64,000 nucleotides of DNA from Persicaria tinctoria (lineage: Eukaryota > Streptophyta > Magnoliopsida > Caryophyllales > Polygonaceae), in contig JBANSL010000017.1 of assembly GCA_037127255.1 (NCBI GenBank), positions 70,928,857 to 70,992,856 on the forward strand, given 5' to 3'. Position 1 is the stretch's first letter. Each line of letters starts with the position of its first letter. The notes below the pieces were generated by a model. The model ran no database searches. It saw only the letters and a list, made by a program, of their open reading frames with translations, and was not told where the DNA came from. The position numbers and the translations under genes were made by a program. Of the stretch, positions 1 to 13,312 are shown piece after piece.

Positions 1-1
1 T

Positions 2-415
2 CGGACAATATTCAGGTGTTACAGGGTTTATGTAGATGAACGGGATGTGTCCATGGATTCCTCATACAGGAAGGATTTGCAAAATGTGATGAACGAGAAA
101 AATGTGAGCCTGCCTCAAGTGTTTATCAAGGGGCGGTATCTTGGCGGGGCGGAGATGATCAAGCACTTGAATGAGATGGGCGAACTGCGAAAGATTCTCG
201 AGAGCTTACCTCTTAGGGAAAAAGGTGTATTTTGTGATGCTTGTGGTGATATTCGGTTTATACCTTGCTTAAATTGTAGTGGAAGTAGGAAAGTGTTTGA
301 TGAGGGCGAACGAATCATGAAGCGTTGCACGGTCTGCAATGAGAATGGGCTGATCCGTTGCCCTACTTGTTCTAGTGGTAGTTGCCAACATACCCGTTCA
401 TTGCTTGCTGACTGA
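2..415 (+). CDS. Glutaredoxin-like Cys-rich protein, 3' part only
   Basis: The reading frame is open from base 2, so the gene begins before the window; about 137 C-terminal residues are visible. The first part is the end of a glutaredoxin fold: a SLPQVFIKG stretch corresponds to the cis-Pro loop and is followed by the YLGGAEM glutathione-site motif. The tail has paired cysteines (CDAC, CLNC, CTVC, CPTC), a pattern known from the plant GRXCR-like glutaredoxin family with a zinc-finger-like tail. The active-site CxxC/CxxS would lie upstream and cannot be seen. It ends at TGA 413-415 with no frame damage. Likely role: a thiol-redox or scaffold protein; the substrate is unknown. Family assignment is good, function is inferred. 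Confidence 0.88.
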   Translation, partial: RTIFRCYRVYVDERDVSMDSSYRKDLQNVMNEKNVSLPQVFIKGRYLGGAEMIKHLNEMGELRKILESLPLREKGVFCDACGDIRFIPCLNCSGSRKVFDEGERIMKRCTVCNENGLIRCPTCSSGSCQHTRSLLAD

Positions 416-908
416 TCCTTGTGCTCTGGAATAACGCAGTCGCATCTGGTAGTCCTTCAAATCTCATCATTAGCTTCTTGTGTGAGTTTGACTTTTGGCC
501 TGTGGTTTGGCCTATAAACTTCTGTCGATTTCTACATAATCTGCAGGATTGGTGGGTGTAACATTGTCAATGGAACTAAAAATTGACAGTGTAACACTCT
601 CTACCAGTTTGGTTGATTTTCTTTTGTTTGTTCCTCCTTGATCAGGAATGCGGATAGGAAAATCCGTGTGGCAATATTTGTGGCTTAGGAGATGGTTTCT
701 CCGCTACTATAATGTACATCTTTCTAATCTGTATATACTGATGTTTGGTGTGGTTAAACAGCAATGCTGTGGCTTCCTCCTGTGTCCTGGATTGTTATAT
801 ATTTTACAATTTTTTTTCAGTAAAGAAGGGTTACTCTTGTAACTCTCATTAATGTTTGTAACATTATGTACTCTCAGCTGGCCAAGAGGCAGTAGCGGCC
901 GAGTTTCA
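416..908 (+). other. Glutaredoxin 3' flank with possible exon remnant
   Basis: This is AT-rich sequence following the glutaredoxin stop, presumably 3' UTR. No protein family is recognised. A short stretch at 878-918 has an AG before it and a GT after it and reads AGQEAVAAEFQAAK in one frame, so it may be a leftover exon. It sits at the left edge of a block that is duplicated at 13.9 kb. Confidence 0.4.
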
Positions 909-2434
909 AGCTGCTAAGGTACCTTATTTTTTATGCTTCTTGTGCTTAATTGGTGCATGCTCTCTTTATTAGACATTTGAAGTATATGAAGGAATGCCAT
1001 TTCTGATTTCTGAATTTGTTTTCATTTATATTTCTTGATATGCATTCATTCATTGTGTAAAGGTATGTGTGATGTATCTTGTTATGATGCAAGCTCAGGT
1101 GCTTCTGAGGATTCACCTAATTGATTGAGAATGACAGACTGAATATCTTATTTTTTCCTCTGATATTTGTTGATAGTTTCAGACATAAAATTTTACAAAA
1201 TATTGTATTTAATTAGAAAAAAAGTTACTTCTAATGCACTTTTTGTAGTTGTGTTGCATAAACTGATTTATAAGAAAATAAAATGTGGGTTGAAGTCAAA
1301 ATTTATCTCATCAACTTGTAAAATCCAGAGTCCAAATTAATTGAAAAAATATAAAGAGCAATTAAGTATAGGCATGAAACAAATGCAGATGTTAATGTTT
1401 TATCTTACAATTTGTTTTAAGAGCAAGTTAGACAAAAACATCATCATGACACTTTACCTAATCACCTACAAAATCCAAAATTGCACAAAACTATCCATAT
1501 TTTCTCTTCCATTAACAAATTGCCACAAAGGCCGAATCTTTCACCCTCTCACCAATAAAAAGTCAATCTAAATATGGCATCACCAAGATGATTCTCCATC
1601 ACTCCCTTCCTCTCTTCCAGTAAAACCAAGCGAAGATCTCTCTACTTGGGAAGACCAAGTAGGCGACTAACTCAAATGAGCGAAGTAGATGGAGATCAAA
1701 GAAGGCGAAGTAACCCTTGTATCAAGAAAATCTCATGGGGATAAGTAGTGGCATGAGTGAGCGAGAACTAACAACACGAATACGACAACTTTGGAGGTGT
1801 GACTCTTCCAATATCCGGTGATTGAAAATGATTGTTATACATGGTTGGTATCATATCGATGTTAGCAAGGAGAGTTCTATTCTCCGGGCTCAAAGTTCTT
1901 GATGTTTCAAATGACTGTACTTGTATCAAAATCTCGATGTTTTAGCTTTCGTTGTGTTAAGGTTCAATTCAAATTACAAAATCAATTTTAATGCTTAGTT
2001 TTCATTTTGAAGAAGTAATGATTCACATTCTCTATTTCTCATTCTCCAATTCAACTTTTTAATAATTTGTAGATTAAGGAAAAAGAAAGAAGACAATCAG
2101 TAAAACCTTTGTGCGTGTGTTTTTTTTTTTAAAGATATTGCTAAATCATATAACAAATATGAACAGATATAGCAAAATTGTCATACGAAATCATATATAT
2201 TGTTCAATTTAAACATTAAGTTTTACACATGAAGTAGACATAGTTGCACTCGTTAACTCACATGTATGAAATCCACACGGTTATAAATATCACTTCACAA
2301 TAAAAAGAAAGCTAAAACCACGTTCTAAAAGAGGGAAAGAAGATAGAAATTGAAGAAGCTACAACTAGTAAGATGTAGAACACCTACTTAGCAGTTAGCA
2401 TTGAGTATCTAACAACTTTTCATTAACTAATGTC

Positions 2435-2934
2435 ACTGTTCTAAAAAAAGGCCTGGGCCTCCGCCTAGACCCTCGAAGGTCCCCCACCTTTGAGTTTAGC
2501 CGCCTAGACCCTCGAAGGTCCCCCACCTTTGAGTTTAGCCGCCTAGGCCCTTGAAGGTCACCCGCAAGGTCTTGACAGCCATGTGGGTTTGGCGAGTTAG
2601 TGAAAAAAACCATTTTGAGGTTTTAACTCTTAAAACCCGCACATGTCGATCTCTCTCTTAGTTCTCAACCTCCATACTCTCTTTTGCTCTTGATTCCTCA
2701 CTGATATAGTCATCTAACTCACGACCTAACTCCCGTTGTTAATGCTTAGACTATTAATTAAAGCTTATTTGTTTATATATGTTATGAATTAAACTTTATT
2801 ATTTTATATACGTATTGAATATGACCTAGGATTAAAAATACATCTCAAAATAGTGAATCCGCCTAGACCCCGCCCAATCCGCCTAGACCCTATCTAGCCG
2901 CCGAGCATCCGCCAAGCGTTTTCTGGAACATTGA
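2435..2934. mobile_element. hAT-like MITE, 500 bp, 8-bp TSD
   Basis: The insertion is flanked on both sides by CTAATGTC (2427-2434 and 2935-2942). The empty site is visible in the duplicated copy near 15,535, where the flanks are joined. The ends are loosely inverted (ACTGTTCTAAAAAAAGG against the complement of CCAAGCGTTTTCTGGAACAT). An 8-bp target duplication and short imperfect inverted ends fit the hAT superfamily. It has no coding capacity. Confidence 0.75.
2461..2577. repeat. 39-bp tandem repeat inside the MITE
   Basis: Units starting CCGCCTAGACCCTCGAAGG begin at 2461 and 2500 and are identical; a third unit, degraded, begins at 2539. Related CCGCCTAGACCC boxes recur at 2869-2890. Confidence 0.85.
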
Positions 2935-3276
2935 CTAATGTCCATTCCTTTTCTTGAGGAGGTCGGTCACATATTACTTTCTCAAAATATTATTAGCTTG
3001 AAAGAATATATGAAATGAATATATAATGAAATTAAAATAATGTGACTTTGTAGTGACATTTTTATCGTGTTACCAGTCAAATTTATTAGAAGTCAATTCT
3101 TTTAGTTAAATTTCAAATAACGAAATTAAAATGATGGGACTTTATTAAATAAACTCTTACTGTAAAAGAAAATCAGTGAAATGTAATTGAAATAGTTATA
3201 TTTAAGTAAGAATATCAAAATTTTTACCTGAATATCTTAATATTTCAACTACATTGTCGAATTTTTTGATGTATTA

Positions 3277-3356
3277 TTTTGGTGAAATGGGAGAAGCCGG
3301 AGGCCGGGTGTTCACTTTGACCCACCCGGCCTCCGGCTTCTCCCATTTCACCAAAA
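3277..3356. repeat. Perfect 34-bp inverted repeat (hairpin, 12-nt loop)
   Basis: Bases 3277-3310 are the exact reverse complement of 3323-3356, separated by TTCACTTTGACC. The stem includes a GC-rich core (AGCCGGAGGCCGGGTG). It lies exactly at the end of the duplicated block and about 330 bp upstream of the first UMPS exon. Two copies of CTCGGTTTGTTTCTATTTA follow at about 3365 and 3424. Confidence 0.95.
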
Positions 3357-3690
3357 CAATCGACCTCGGTTTGTTTCTATTTATTTTGAATTTTACTTGA
3401 TGGATTTTTTCTTCAATTGCTTTCTCGGTTTGTTTCTATTTATAGTAATATTTTGCTTGTCAACTGTTTGCGGAAATGCGGTAGCAATTCCTGGCTGTGA
3501 ATATGAGAAGTATCTGAATTACGGAGAATTCATCATTTTTTCCAAAGATTATTGATCGTTTACCTCTTGTGTCACCCAAACTTCATTGTCTTACTGTGAA
3601 TTTAGAATGGTTTAGATCAAAACTTGGGCTGTGTGATGAGATTTGGATGTAGGATTCTATGTTCCACTAGATTTGTCTAAATTGTGACAG

Positions 3691-6145
<2,455 letters not shown>

Positions 6146-6544
6146 AGGGATGGCTTCTACGGTGTTTCAAGGTTTTGAACAACCTTTTTTCGATTTCCAT
6201 TGAATAGCTGAGCATCTTACTGTCCTCACTTGGTTTTGGTTGCTACTCAGTGTACAAACAAGTAACTTAAAGTTATATTGAATTGAATGCTTGTTACTAC
6301 AGTAATTAGTTGTATTCTTATAGCTCCTGTTATCGGCTGTAGCTATAGGAATTTACAAGTGATGTTATTGAAGGAAAAAAAAACGTTCGTTCAACCCGTG
6401 GAGTCGACGGATTGGATATAGAACGGCCTTAACCCGAACCCACCTACTCGTCCACCCACCGTACAATCCGCTGAGTCACTGGTTCACCCGTGGACAGGTC
6501 TATTCTGAACTAGTGCAGTTGTATTGACAAAAAAATAGGGTGAT
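6146..6544. other. UMPS 3' flank, no gene seen
   Basis: Likely 3' UTR to about 6380. It is followed by a GC-richer stretch with several CCCGTGGA/ACCCGCC boxes like those at 7240 and 9240, probably transposon-derived. No coding signal. Confidence 0.4.
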
Positions 6545-6744
6545 AATATTTACACCCTTAAAATTTACTATATATACCATAGTCTGTCTCTTTTGAGTCA
6601 CAGACGTGACTAAAGAGGTGCAGGATACTTTATATATAAAATATTCTGCGTCTGTGACTCAAGAGGGGCAGAGTGTATTTAAAATAAAAATAAAAAAGTG
6701 AGATATGTGGTTTATATAGTAAATTTTTTGGTGTAAATAACATT
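6545..6744. mobile_element. Foldback MITE, about 200 bp
   Basis: The left end AATATTTACACCCTTAAAAT and following ATTTACTATATA are mirrored at the right end (TATATAGTAAATTTTTTGG then TGTAAATA). The interior also folds: CTTTTGAGTCACAGACG near 6590 pairs with CGTCTGTGACTCAAGAGG near 6650. The whole element therefore folds into one long hairpin. No TSD was determined. Confidence 0.7.
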
Positions 6745-7005
6745 GGCTAAAACTAGTCGTTATGGACCTTGTGGATTGTAGCAGTTTGGATGGTAGTTGT
6801 TGTAAACATAATTCATCTTTATAAATACCTCTACGCTACACATTCACATTTTGTACACACATTTCCAATTCTCCGTTAAGTTTTAACATTCTCCAAATTT
6901 CACACCTCTCTCAACGTTTCAATGAAGCATCAGCTACAAATCTTTAAGAATTAAGATGACTTGTTTTCGAAGCATGTTTGCCGACATTGTTCTCAGGGTT
7001 AAAAG

Positions 7006-7083
7006 ATGAGGAATTATTTGGGATACCACAATCTGAGGAGGCACATTCAGGTTAAGCACCCCGATAAGTTCAACGATAAATGA
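7006..7083 (+). pseudogene. BED-type zinc-finger remnant (hAT-derived)
   Basis: A short frame reads NLRRHIQVKHPDKFN before TGA. The LRRHI-x-KH spacing is the second half of a BED zinc finger, found in hAT transposases. The cysteine half and the rest of a transposase are not in frame nearby. It lies between transposon-like flanks, so it is probably part of a decayed hAT element spanning part of 6760-7360. Confidence 0.4.
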
Positions 7084-7366
7084 CGAAGGCAAACCTAGTC
7101 GCTTGTAAAAATGAGTAGTTATTTCATAATTGAATATTTTTCATGAATATTTTTTACTTATCTATAAAAAAATAACATTTATAAAATTATTAAATAGATC
7201 AAATATTTTAAAGAACAAAAAAAAATAGTCATTAGATCTTGCGGGTCAACCCGCCGTGTTCAGTGTTCAAAAATTGGCCAACGGCTACTGGCTGAGGTGT
7301 GTGGGTTCCTACTCCTATAAATACCCCACATGCCCCACCCATTAACCCCACATCAATCCCTCCTAA

Positions 7367-8648
7367 GAGCATCAACACTCATGGGGTAACCCCACCTCTA
7401 TCTCCTCGTAATATTTTGACACCTCATTTTCCACTAACTCTACCTCATCCTTTAAGAATTTTAACTTTTATCCCACGTCCATAAGTTTACCCCATTACTA
7501 TTTTTTTAACTTTAATTATACCCCACCACATATTTTAACTAATCAAAACTTAACTCACTTATTTTTTCCACCAATCAACATATTATTTAATAAATAAAAA
7601 AATAAAATTGTGGAAGCCCACCATTAAAAAGAAAGAAAGAAGGGGGAAGTGGATGGGGTAACCCCTTGGTACTAAGGTTGCCACTCTCCCTTATCCTAAG
7701 AGCATCTTTAACAATGATACTCAAGATGAGTACCATAACATACCTTTTGACATTTCTCTCTCATCCTCCTCATTTTAATACTTGGTACTCCACAACCATG
7801 GTACTTGATATGGGTATCTTATTTAACTTTTTGATTTTTTTTTGTCAAAATTATAAACTTTTTGTATATAACTTACATTTTATTTTAAATATTTAATATT
7901 TAGTAAAATAATATAGATAGGAAAAAAAATATTACGAACAAAAAAAACAACATTTTTATTGTTTAATACTTCGTATGTTGAATCGGTTTAACTATGACAA
8001 ATTTTATAAAATGTCTAAGTTATTTTATTTTTTGCCGTTAAATTTTTATTTTTTTTAAAAAAAAAGAGATGAGCGCTTTCATCTTTCATCTGCTCAACAA
8101 CAATTTTTTTAATTAACAAAAAAAATTACGAACAGTGTTTAATTGCATTCATTCAATTAAATGTGGTAGGTGAATTCATTTCCTAATTTGGAATTTTTTT
8201 AATTAACAAAAAAAAAATTTACGAGAGCAGTGACATGCATTCATTCAATTAATATGGTAGGTGAATTCATTTCCAAGTTTGGAAATTGGACTCAATTCAA
8301 TACCTCCATTCACTTTCAACGGAATTTTTTTTAATTGTGCATACAGGCATTCACTTTAAACGGAAATTTTTTTTTGAAGAAAAAAATATATGGGTCCCAC
8401 AATTAATGTTGATTGGTTAAAATTGTATGGTATTTGTCAGATTGAGTATTATGTCCATGGTACTTGGGCTACTTTTTATTTCTTGGTTCTTTAAAAATTC
8501 TGACTTTTTCTTTTTATTTAATTGCTATGGTACTCCAAATACCATGGTTAAAGATGCTCTAAGAGGTTTACTCCACACTCATAGTCTTCCCCTATAGAAA
8601 GAAAGAGAAGGCAATGAGGTAGATCAAAACCTACCACTACTGATGCTC
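7367..8648. mobile_element. Harbinger/Tourist-like MITE (outer, interrupted)
   Basis: It begins GAGCATCAACACTCATGG after TAA (7364-7366) and ends in GATGCTC before TAA (8649-8651). A 3-bp TWA target duplication and a GAGCATC terminus fit PIF/Harbinger. It contains a second element of the same type. No transposase. Confidence 0.6.
7700..8559. mobile_element. Harbinger/Tourist-like MITE (nested), 860 bp
   Basis: The left end GAGCATCTTTAACAATG matches the complement of the right end CATGGTTAAAGATGCTC. The element is flanked by TAA on both sides (7697-7699 and 8560-8562). AT-rich and non-coding. The interior holds a direct repeat (GTGGTAGGTGAATTCATTTCC near 8162 and 8248). Confidence 0.78.
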
Positions 8649-8651
8649 TAA

Positions 8652-9381
8652 TCTCTCATCATTCCTTGTCTAATCTCGCAAACCTCCCACCATTTACGAC
8701 TTACTTTCGACATTCTGAAATAGTGGAGCCGTCCAAAAAGATTGTAGATTTCTACCCTGAAAAATCATTGCCCGTCAAGTACTAGGAGCCCCTTGCTCAA
8801 TTGTTGCGGTTATCTTTATTCCCGGAAGAACTGTTTAGCCAAGGTGAACAAATCCTATCGGAGAAGAGATTATCTTTATTCCCGGAAGAACTCAAAATAC
8901 AAGTTCTTCTCATTGATTGGAAGCGGACAGAAATGAGAATTTAGAGGAACCACCTCTCCACCGAGGCAGATCCGAACGAGGAATTCAACGAGTACACTAT
9001 GGCCAGGAGCTCAGATGGAGACGTCGCAACAACTGGCGTTATTGAGGTGATCTAAGGTAAGCAGGGATTCAAGTACAGGTAAATGAACTACGTGAGCTTT
9101 AATTTCATTTTCCCAGAAGAATACATAGGCAACCGGAAACCAGTCCAAATCCCCCTCTATTTTTCCATTGACAAGTGTAATCCATGTAACATATAATAAT
9201 GCATTATTTGCCAAAAAAAATTAATTTTTTTTAGTTTCGACCAGGTGGGTTGACCCGTGACCCGATAGGTCACTTTGAACCGTCGACCCGCCTTGTTCAT
9301 AGGTTATGGAGACCCATTGATTTCCCGATGTGGAATATAAGTGTCCAATACTACTCATATTATGTTAATATGCCTTGCAAA
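8652..9381. other. Repeat-rich spacer with a 60-bp direct repeat
   Basis: No recognisable gene. TTATCTTTATTCCCGGAAGA occurs at about 8811 and 8871. From 9240 there are ACCCGTGACCCGATAGGTCA boxes resembling those at 6390 and 7240, suggesting a decayed transposon spread over this interval. Confidence 0.4.
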
Positions 9382-9819
9382 CAGGCCCGACCTTAGGGTG
9401 GACCAGGTGGTACGACCGCACAGGGCCCCCAAATTTTCGAGGTCCCATAATATATGGTTGGACCTATTTTTTTTTGAATTTTTTTTAACCTAATTCTCTA
9501 TCGCAATTAAAAAAAGACGGTTTATTGGGCAATTTTACAACACTCGAATTCTTTCATAATAATAAAAAAAGATGGTATTCTTCTATCAAAAGAGCGAGAG
9601 AGAAAGAGTAGGGCCCCTACCGAAGACTTTGTTTTTGTTACAAGAATGAAAATTCAAAATTGTTTGTTGTTTTAATCAAGTGTTTGATATATTATATGTA
9701 AAAATTAAGATTATTATAATCATAAAACAACTTTTATATTTTTGTGTTATATTTTTTTTATTATCAGGGTCTAATATTTATTATAGAACAGGGCCCCGAT
9801 AACCGTAGGACCGGCCCTG
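9382..9819. mobile_element. Non-autonomous hAT element, 438 bp, 8-bp TSD
   Basis: The target duplication CTTGCAAA is present on both sides (9374-9381 and 9820-9827). The left end CAGGCCCGACCTTAGGG pairs with the complement of CCGTAGGACCGGCCCTG at the right. CAGGGCCGGCCC-type ends with an 8-bp duplication are typical of hAT. Inside are subterminal AGGGCCCC boxes in both orientations. Non-coding. Confidence 0.9.
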
Positions 9820-10600
9820 CTTGCAAATATCGTGACACTTTGCTTTATGATGAGAGGTTCTTGTTGGTCCCTTTTTTGTTGCTTTATGATGAGAGGTTCT
9901 TATTGCTTCATTTTTCCCTTAAAGCATTTGAATATTTGGTTGATTAAGAAGATGAGACTCTGAACTAGATCTGAAGTATGTTCATATCAAGTTTAAAGAA
10001 ACCAACGCATAGACTGAAGACACACAAATGAGGTTACTAATAGTGAACATCAATTGCATATGAGAATATTTTTAGGCAATTTCTTATGGCCTTTAGTTTG
10101 AAGGAAACTCACAAATTAGAAAGTGTACTTGTTTTATTAGACGAATCGACGAAGATTCAATCAAGCTAATAGGTATACATAATTGAAGTAGCTAAAAATA
10201 ATCTAGCAAGAGTAACTAAAATCAATCTAGCTAGCGGCTAGAACCTCTAAACTATGCTTGATCAAGATTTGCATTAGAATCATGAACAAAAAACAGTTTG
10301 AGAGTTGGTTGATTGTTAAAATTGCACCATTTAACAATCTCCGGGGAATTTCTTTTTTCTTTTTTCTTTTTTCTTTTTGTAAATACGCTTTCAATAATCA
10401 ACCATATTATTGTATTTAGATCGATGGAGGTTGATTGCACTTCTCCTCGTTTGCTAGTTTTGTTTTGGATTCATTTTCTTGGCATGTTTTCTTTCTTTGG
10501 TGATCTGGTCTCTATTTTCATGTGTTTCTTCCAATAGATTTTTCTAGTTTGCTTCATTCAAAGCGGTAGCTCATTTTTAAGGTTAATACTAATATATTAT
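9820..10600. other. Spacer with a 39-bp tandem duplication
   Basis: GCTTTATGATGAGAGGTTCT occurs at 9842 and 9881. The rest is AT-rich with a TTTTTCTTTTTTC tract near 10,350. No gene recognised. Confidence 0.4.
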
Positions 10601-10607
10601 CTTCTGA

Positions 10608-11535
10608 TCAATAGGTGGGCAAAACGAAAATGTTATTTTTAGTGATATCTGACTTGAAGTGAAGGGTAGAAACTTCAAAATCGTCCTCACTCCCTCCTAG
10701 TTCCACTGCGCATTTCCCATCCTCAAAGTGGAAGGCAACCAAGGAAATCAAGTTTTCAATACCTAAAGTCTTCCCTAAAGTTCCACCCATCTCCATGACG
10801 CTAGTTCCTTCCACCCACCTAAAGAAAGATACAATGATTCACGTGATTTATCGCTTCACCCATAGTAATTTATAGGTGATTCAATCCCTACCCATGTCAC
10901 AAGAGCACTTCCTTTTTAGACTTCAAGTGAGGATAACGAATCTTGAGAGGACTAGGTGGCATGGGTTGACACCTCTTAAGACTCGGGTCTTATGTGGAAA
11001 GGATAAAAAAAATGACCTATTATAATTGTAATTTTTTTTGGTATGCTGATTGATGTGAAGAAAAAGATTGCTTCAGAACGTTGGTTGCAGGAGCTCATAT
11101 AAACTGCTTTGTTTATTATGTTTTCAACTGTTGGTGGAGCAAATGAAGGAGTACAAACTGATAATGCAAATGAAGATTGAGTACAATTTAATAGAAATGA
11201 ATCCGATGATGTTGATTTGAATGGGGAGCGTACACTGATACTACTAAAGGAACTAAAGAAGTTCCAAAATCAGCTAAGGCTAATGTTTTGCATAGGTGGC
11301 CTTAGTTGTGTGCTAAGTGGAGTAGTATTTGTGATGTTGTTGATGGCCAAAAGTGAAGCTGGAATTTGTTGGAAAAAATTCATCACGGGTTTTTGACGAG
11401 ACATTCAAGAAAGCCTCTATTTGGGGGTTTGTGGGAGGGCTGATTAAAACCATTTCGGAATGGCTGATTAAAACCATTCAAGAAAGCCTTTATTTACCTA
11501 TTCAAGGGAGACCTAATTAAGGTCTCCCTATTTAG
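10608..11535 (+). pseudogene. Decayed small membrane-protein gene, copy A
   Basis: It parallels the copy at 12,600-13,310. The N-terminal part (10,630-10,820) aligns with the region reading KEIKFSIPKVFPKV. The C-terminal part (11,105-11,535) reads LRLMFCIGGLSCVLSGVVFV, then a broken tail. Several in-frame stops and a duplicated ATTAAAACCATTC stretch near 11,450 show it is dead. The C-terminus is shared with the intact gene at 31,567-32,978. Family function unknown. Confidence 0.6.
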
Positions 11536-12039
11536 AAGCCCTTAATTTGTATTTGAATAGGTCTCGGTGGTTATTGGACGATTGTTTTGTACAATTTGAC
11601 ATATCTTGCTTTGAAAATGAAGAACTTCATCATAGAAATACAACATATATGAGAAATTTCACTCATATAACATATCACAACTCACAAGAGCTCTTCATTT
11701 TCATACTCCAAGTGATTTATATAACAATTACACCCGGAGTGATTTATAAATAATTTAAGCCAAACTTATGTCACAAGAGCTCTTCCTTTTCGTCCAAGTG
11801 AGGACAATGGATCTGAGGGGGCTAGATGGCAAGAGCATGCGCATCTTATACCTCTGTTTCAAGTGCACAACAAAATCAAACCTTTCACCCTATTTTTCAA
11901 AGTACAAATAAGAGTTGAGAAAATTACCAAATAAGGGATCGATGAAGGAAGGAAGGCGACGACTAACGAGTGCTTCGAATGTGGTTTAGATATACAAGTA
12001 TTTTTCTTTCTGAATTGTTCCGAGTTTATCGTACTTCAT
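11536..12039. other. Spacer holding duplicated leader sequence
   Basis: Contains sequence also found near 10,850-10,950 (GTCACAAGAGC and following). At 11,850 there is a leader piece (CTGTTTCAAGTGCACAACAAAATCAAA) also found at 20,670, 33,160 and, inverted, 39,800. No gene. Confidence 0.45.
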
Positions 12040-12532
12040 ACTCCAAAATCTAAAATCTGTGATAAATGCTTTCTAGCCACGTTCAACTTCCCCCTTAGCC
12101 ATCAATAACATCAGAATAACTAATGCGCTAATTAGCACGCAGTGAAGGCCACCAATGTAAAGCACCAACCTTATCTGGTTTTAGATCTTCCTTAGCATTA
12201 TCTGTATTACATCTTCATTTCCTTTAGTAACAACTAAAAACATAATAAGCATAGGAGTTTATATAGCACACCAAAAAAAAATATAAATCCAATGATCATT
12301 TTTTTACCTTTCCATAACATCTTCAACAATTGTTTCATTAGCAGCATCCCCAACATCATAGACACCCCAATGCCCAAATGTAGACAACTCTTATGTATCA
12401 TGATGGCATCCATGAGATTAGAGAGGAGGTAGAATGCGCTAGCTTCAAGGAGATGGGTGGAACGTTGGGGAGGAATATATATACATACACATAATACGTG
12501 TGCAAGCTTTAACTGCCTCATGAAATGGCTAG
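12040..12532 (-). pseudogene. Decayed small membrane-protein gene, copy B (inverted)
   Basis: On the minus strand this reads GIGVSMMLGMLLMKQLLKML and KKMIIGFIFFFGVLYKLLCL, two hydrophobic stretches. A broken tail (12,062-12,230) matches the LVLYIGGFHCVLSA segment of copy C. Stops interrupt the tail. It lies head to head with copy C, separated by about 100 bp, so the two form an inverted pair. Confidence 0.6.
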
Positions 12533-12599
12533 CCCTTTATTACAATCCGGAGTGATTTATAAGTGATTTAAGCCAAACGAGTGTGCTCTTTTTTAAGGC

Positions 12600-13312
12600 T
12601 AACAATAACACATTATCTTCTGATCAAATGTAGGCAAAACAAAAAATGTTGTTTTCGGTGATATCAAAGTTGAAGAGAAGGGTAGAAGCAGCATTAAAAT
12701 CGCCCTCTCTCCCTCGTTCCACTGCCACTTTTCCTCCCCATTCCACTGCAACTTTCCCATCCTTGAAGGCAATCAAGGAGAACAAGTTTTCGGTACCCAG
12801 AGTCCTCCCCAAAGTTTCACTCATTTCCTTAGCGTCTTCTATCCCCCTCCCAAATCCAATTGTGATGCTTGTCTACGTTTGGGAATTGGGGTGTCCATCA
12901 TATTGGAAATGTTGGTAATGAAACGACTCTTAGAGATGATGTGGAAAGGTAAAAAAAAAACGATCATTGGATTTATATTTTCTTTTTGGTATGCTATATA
13001 AACAAATAAGTTTATTATTTTTTCAGTTTTTACTGGAGGAAATGAAGCTGCAGTAAATGATGAAGATGAAGTACTGACAAGGTTAAAGGAGATTCAAAAG
13101 AAGATTGGTTTGGTGCTCTACATTGGTGGTTTCCATTGTGTTCTAAGTGCAGTAGTGATTTTGATGCTATTGAAGGCCATGGGGGAAGCTGAACATGTCT
13201 GGAAGACATTTATCAAAGGTTTAAAAGGCTTCGGGGAGACATGCAAACAAGCCTTTATTTCGGGGTTTGTGGGATGGCTGCTTAAGGTCTCCCTATTTGG
13301 GAGTCCTTAATG
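12600..13312 (+). pseudogene. Decayed small membrane-protein gene, copy C
   Basis: ATG at 12,646 opens 90 residues (MLFSVISKLKRRVEAALKSP onward, with a duplicated TATFPPHS-type segment). The middle region is broken by stops at about 12,920-13,020. The last exon-like part ending at 13,310 is intact and reads IGLVLYIGGFHCVLSAVVIL, then GFVGWLLKVSLFGSP. That ending matches the intact gene at 31.6-33.0 kb, so the family is shared. A splice-based gene model cannot be excluded but the middle stops argue against it. Confidence 0.6.

Larger units (their letters stand above)
909..3276 (+). repeat. Segmental duplication, copy 1 (partner 13,928-15,890)
   Basis: Starting at the CTGCTAAGGTACC stretch, this block matches 13,928-15,890 in the same orientation through many consecutive lines, including the CAAGCGAAGATCTCTCTAC region. 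It ends at the shared CTACATTGTCGAATTTTTTG, just before the hairpin at 3277. No open gene is conserved between the copies. Copy 1 carries a private 500-bp insertion (2435-2934) that copy 2 lacks. Copy 2 carries a Stowaway remnant and a 46-bp stretch that copy 1 lacks. Confidence 0.88.

Noticed and set aside
648..842. 64-codon frame after the glutaredoxin gene
   Set aside because: Hydrophobic, no family, inside probable 3' UTR, and not conserved elsewhere.
2395..2613. Minus-strand frame with GDLRGSRRLNSK repeats
   Set aside because: It is only the 39-bp tandem repeat of the MITE read as protein.
3277..3356. Calling the hairpin a microRNA gene
   Set aside because: The stem is perfectly paired and short, with no sign of a miRNA/miRNA* pattern; recorded only as an inverted repeat.
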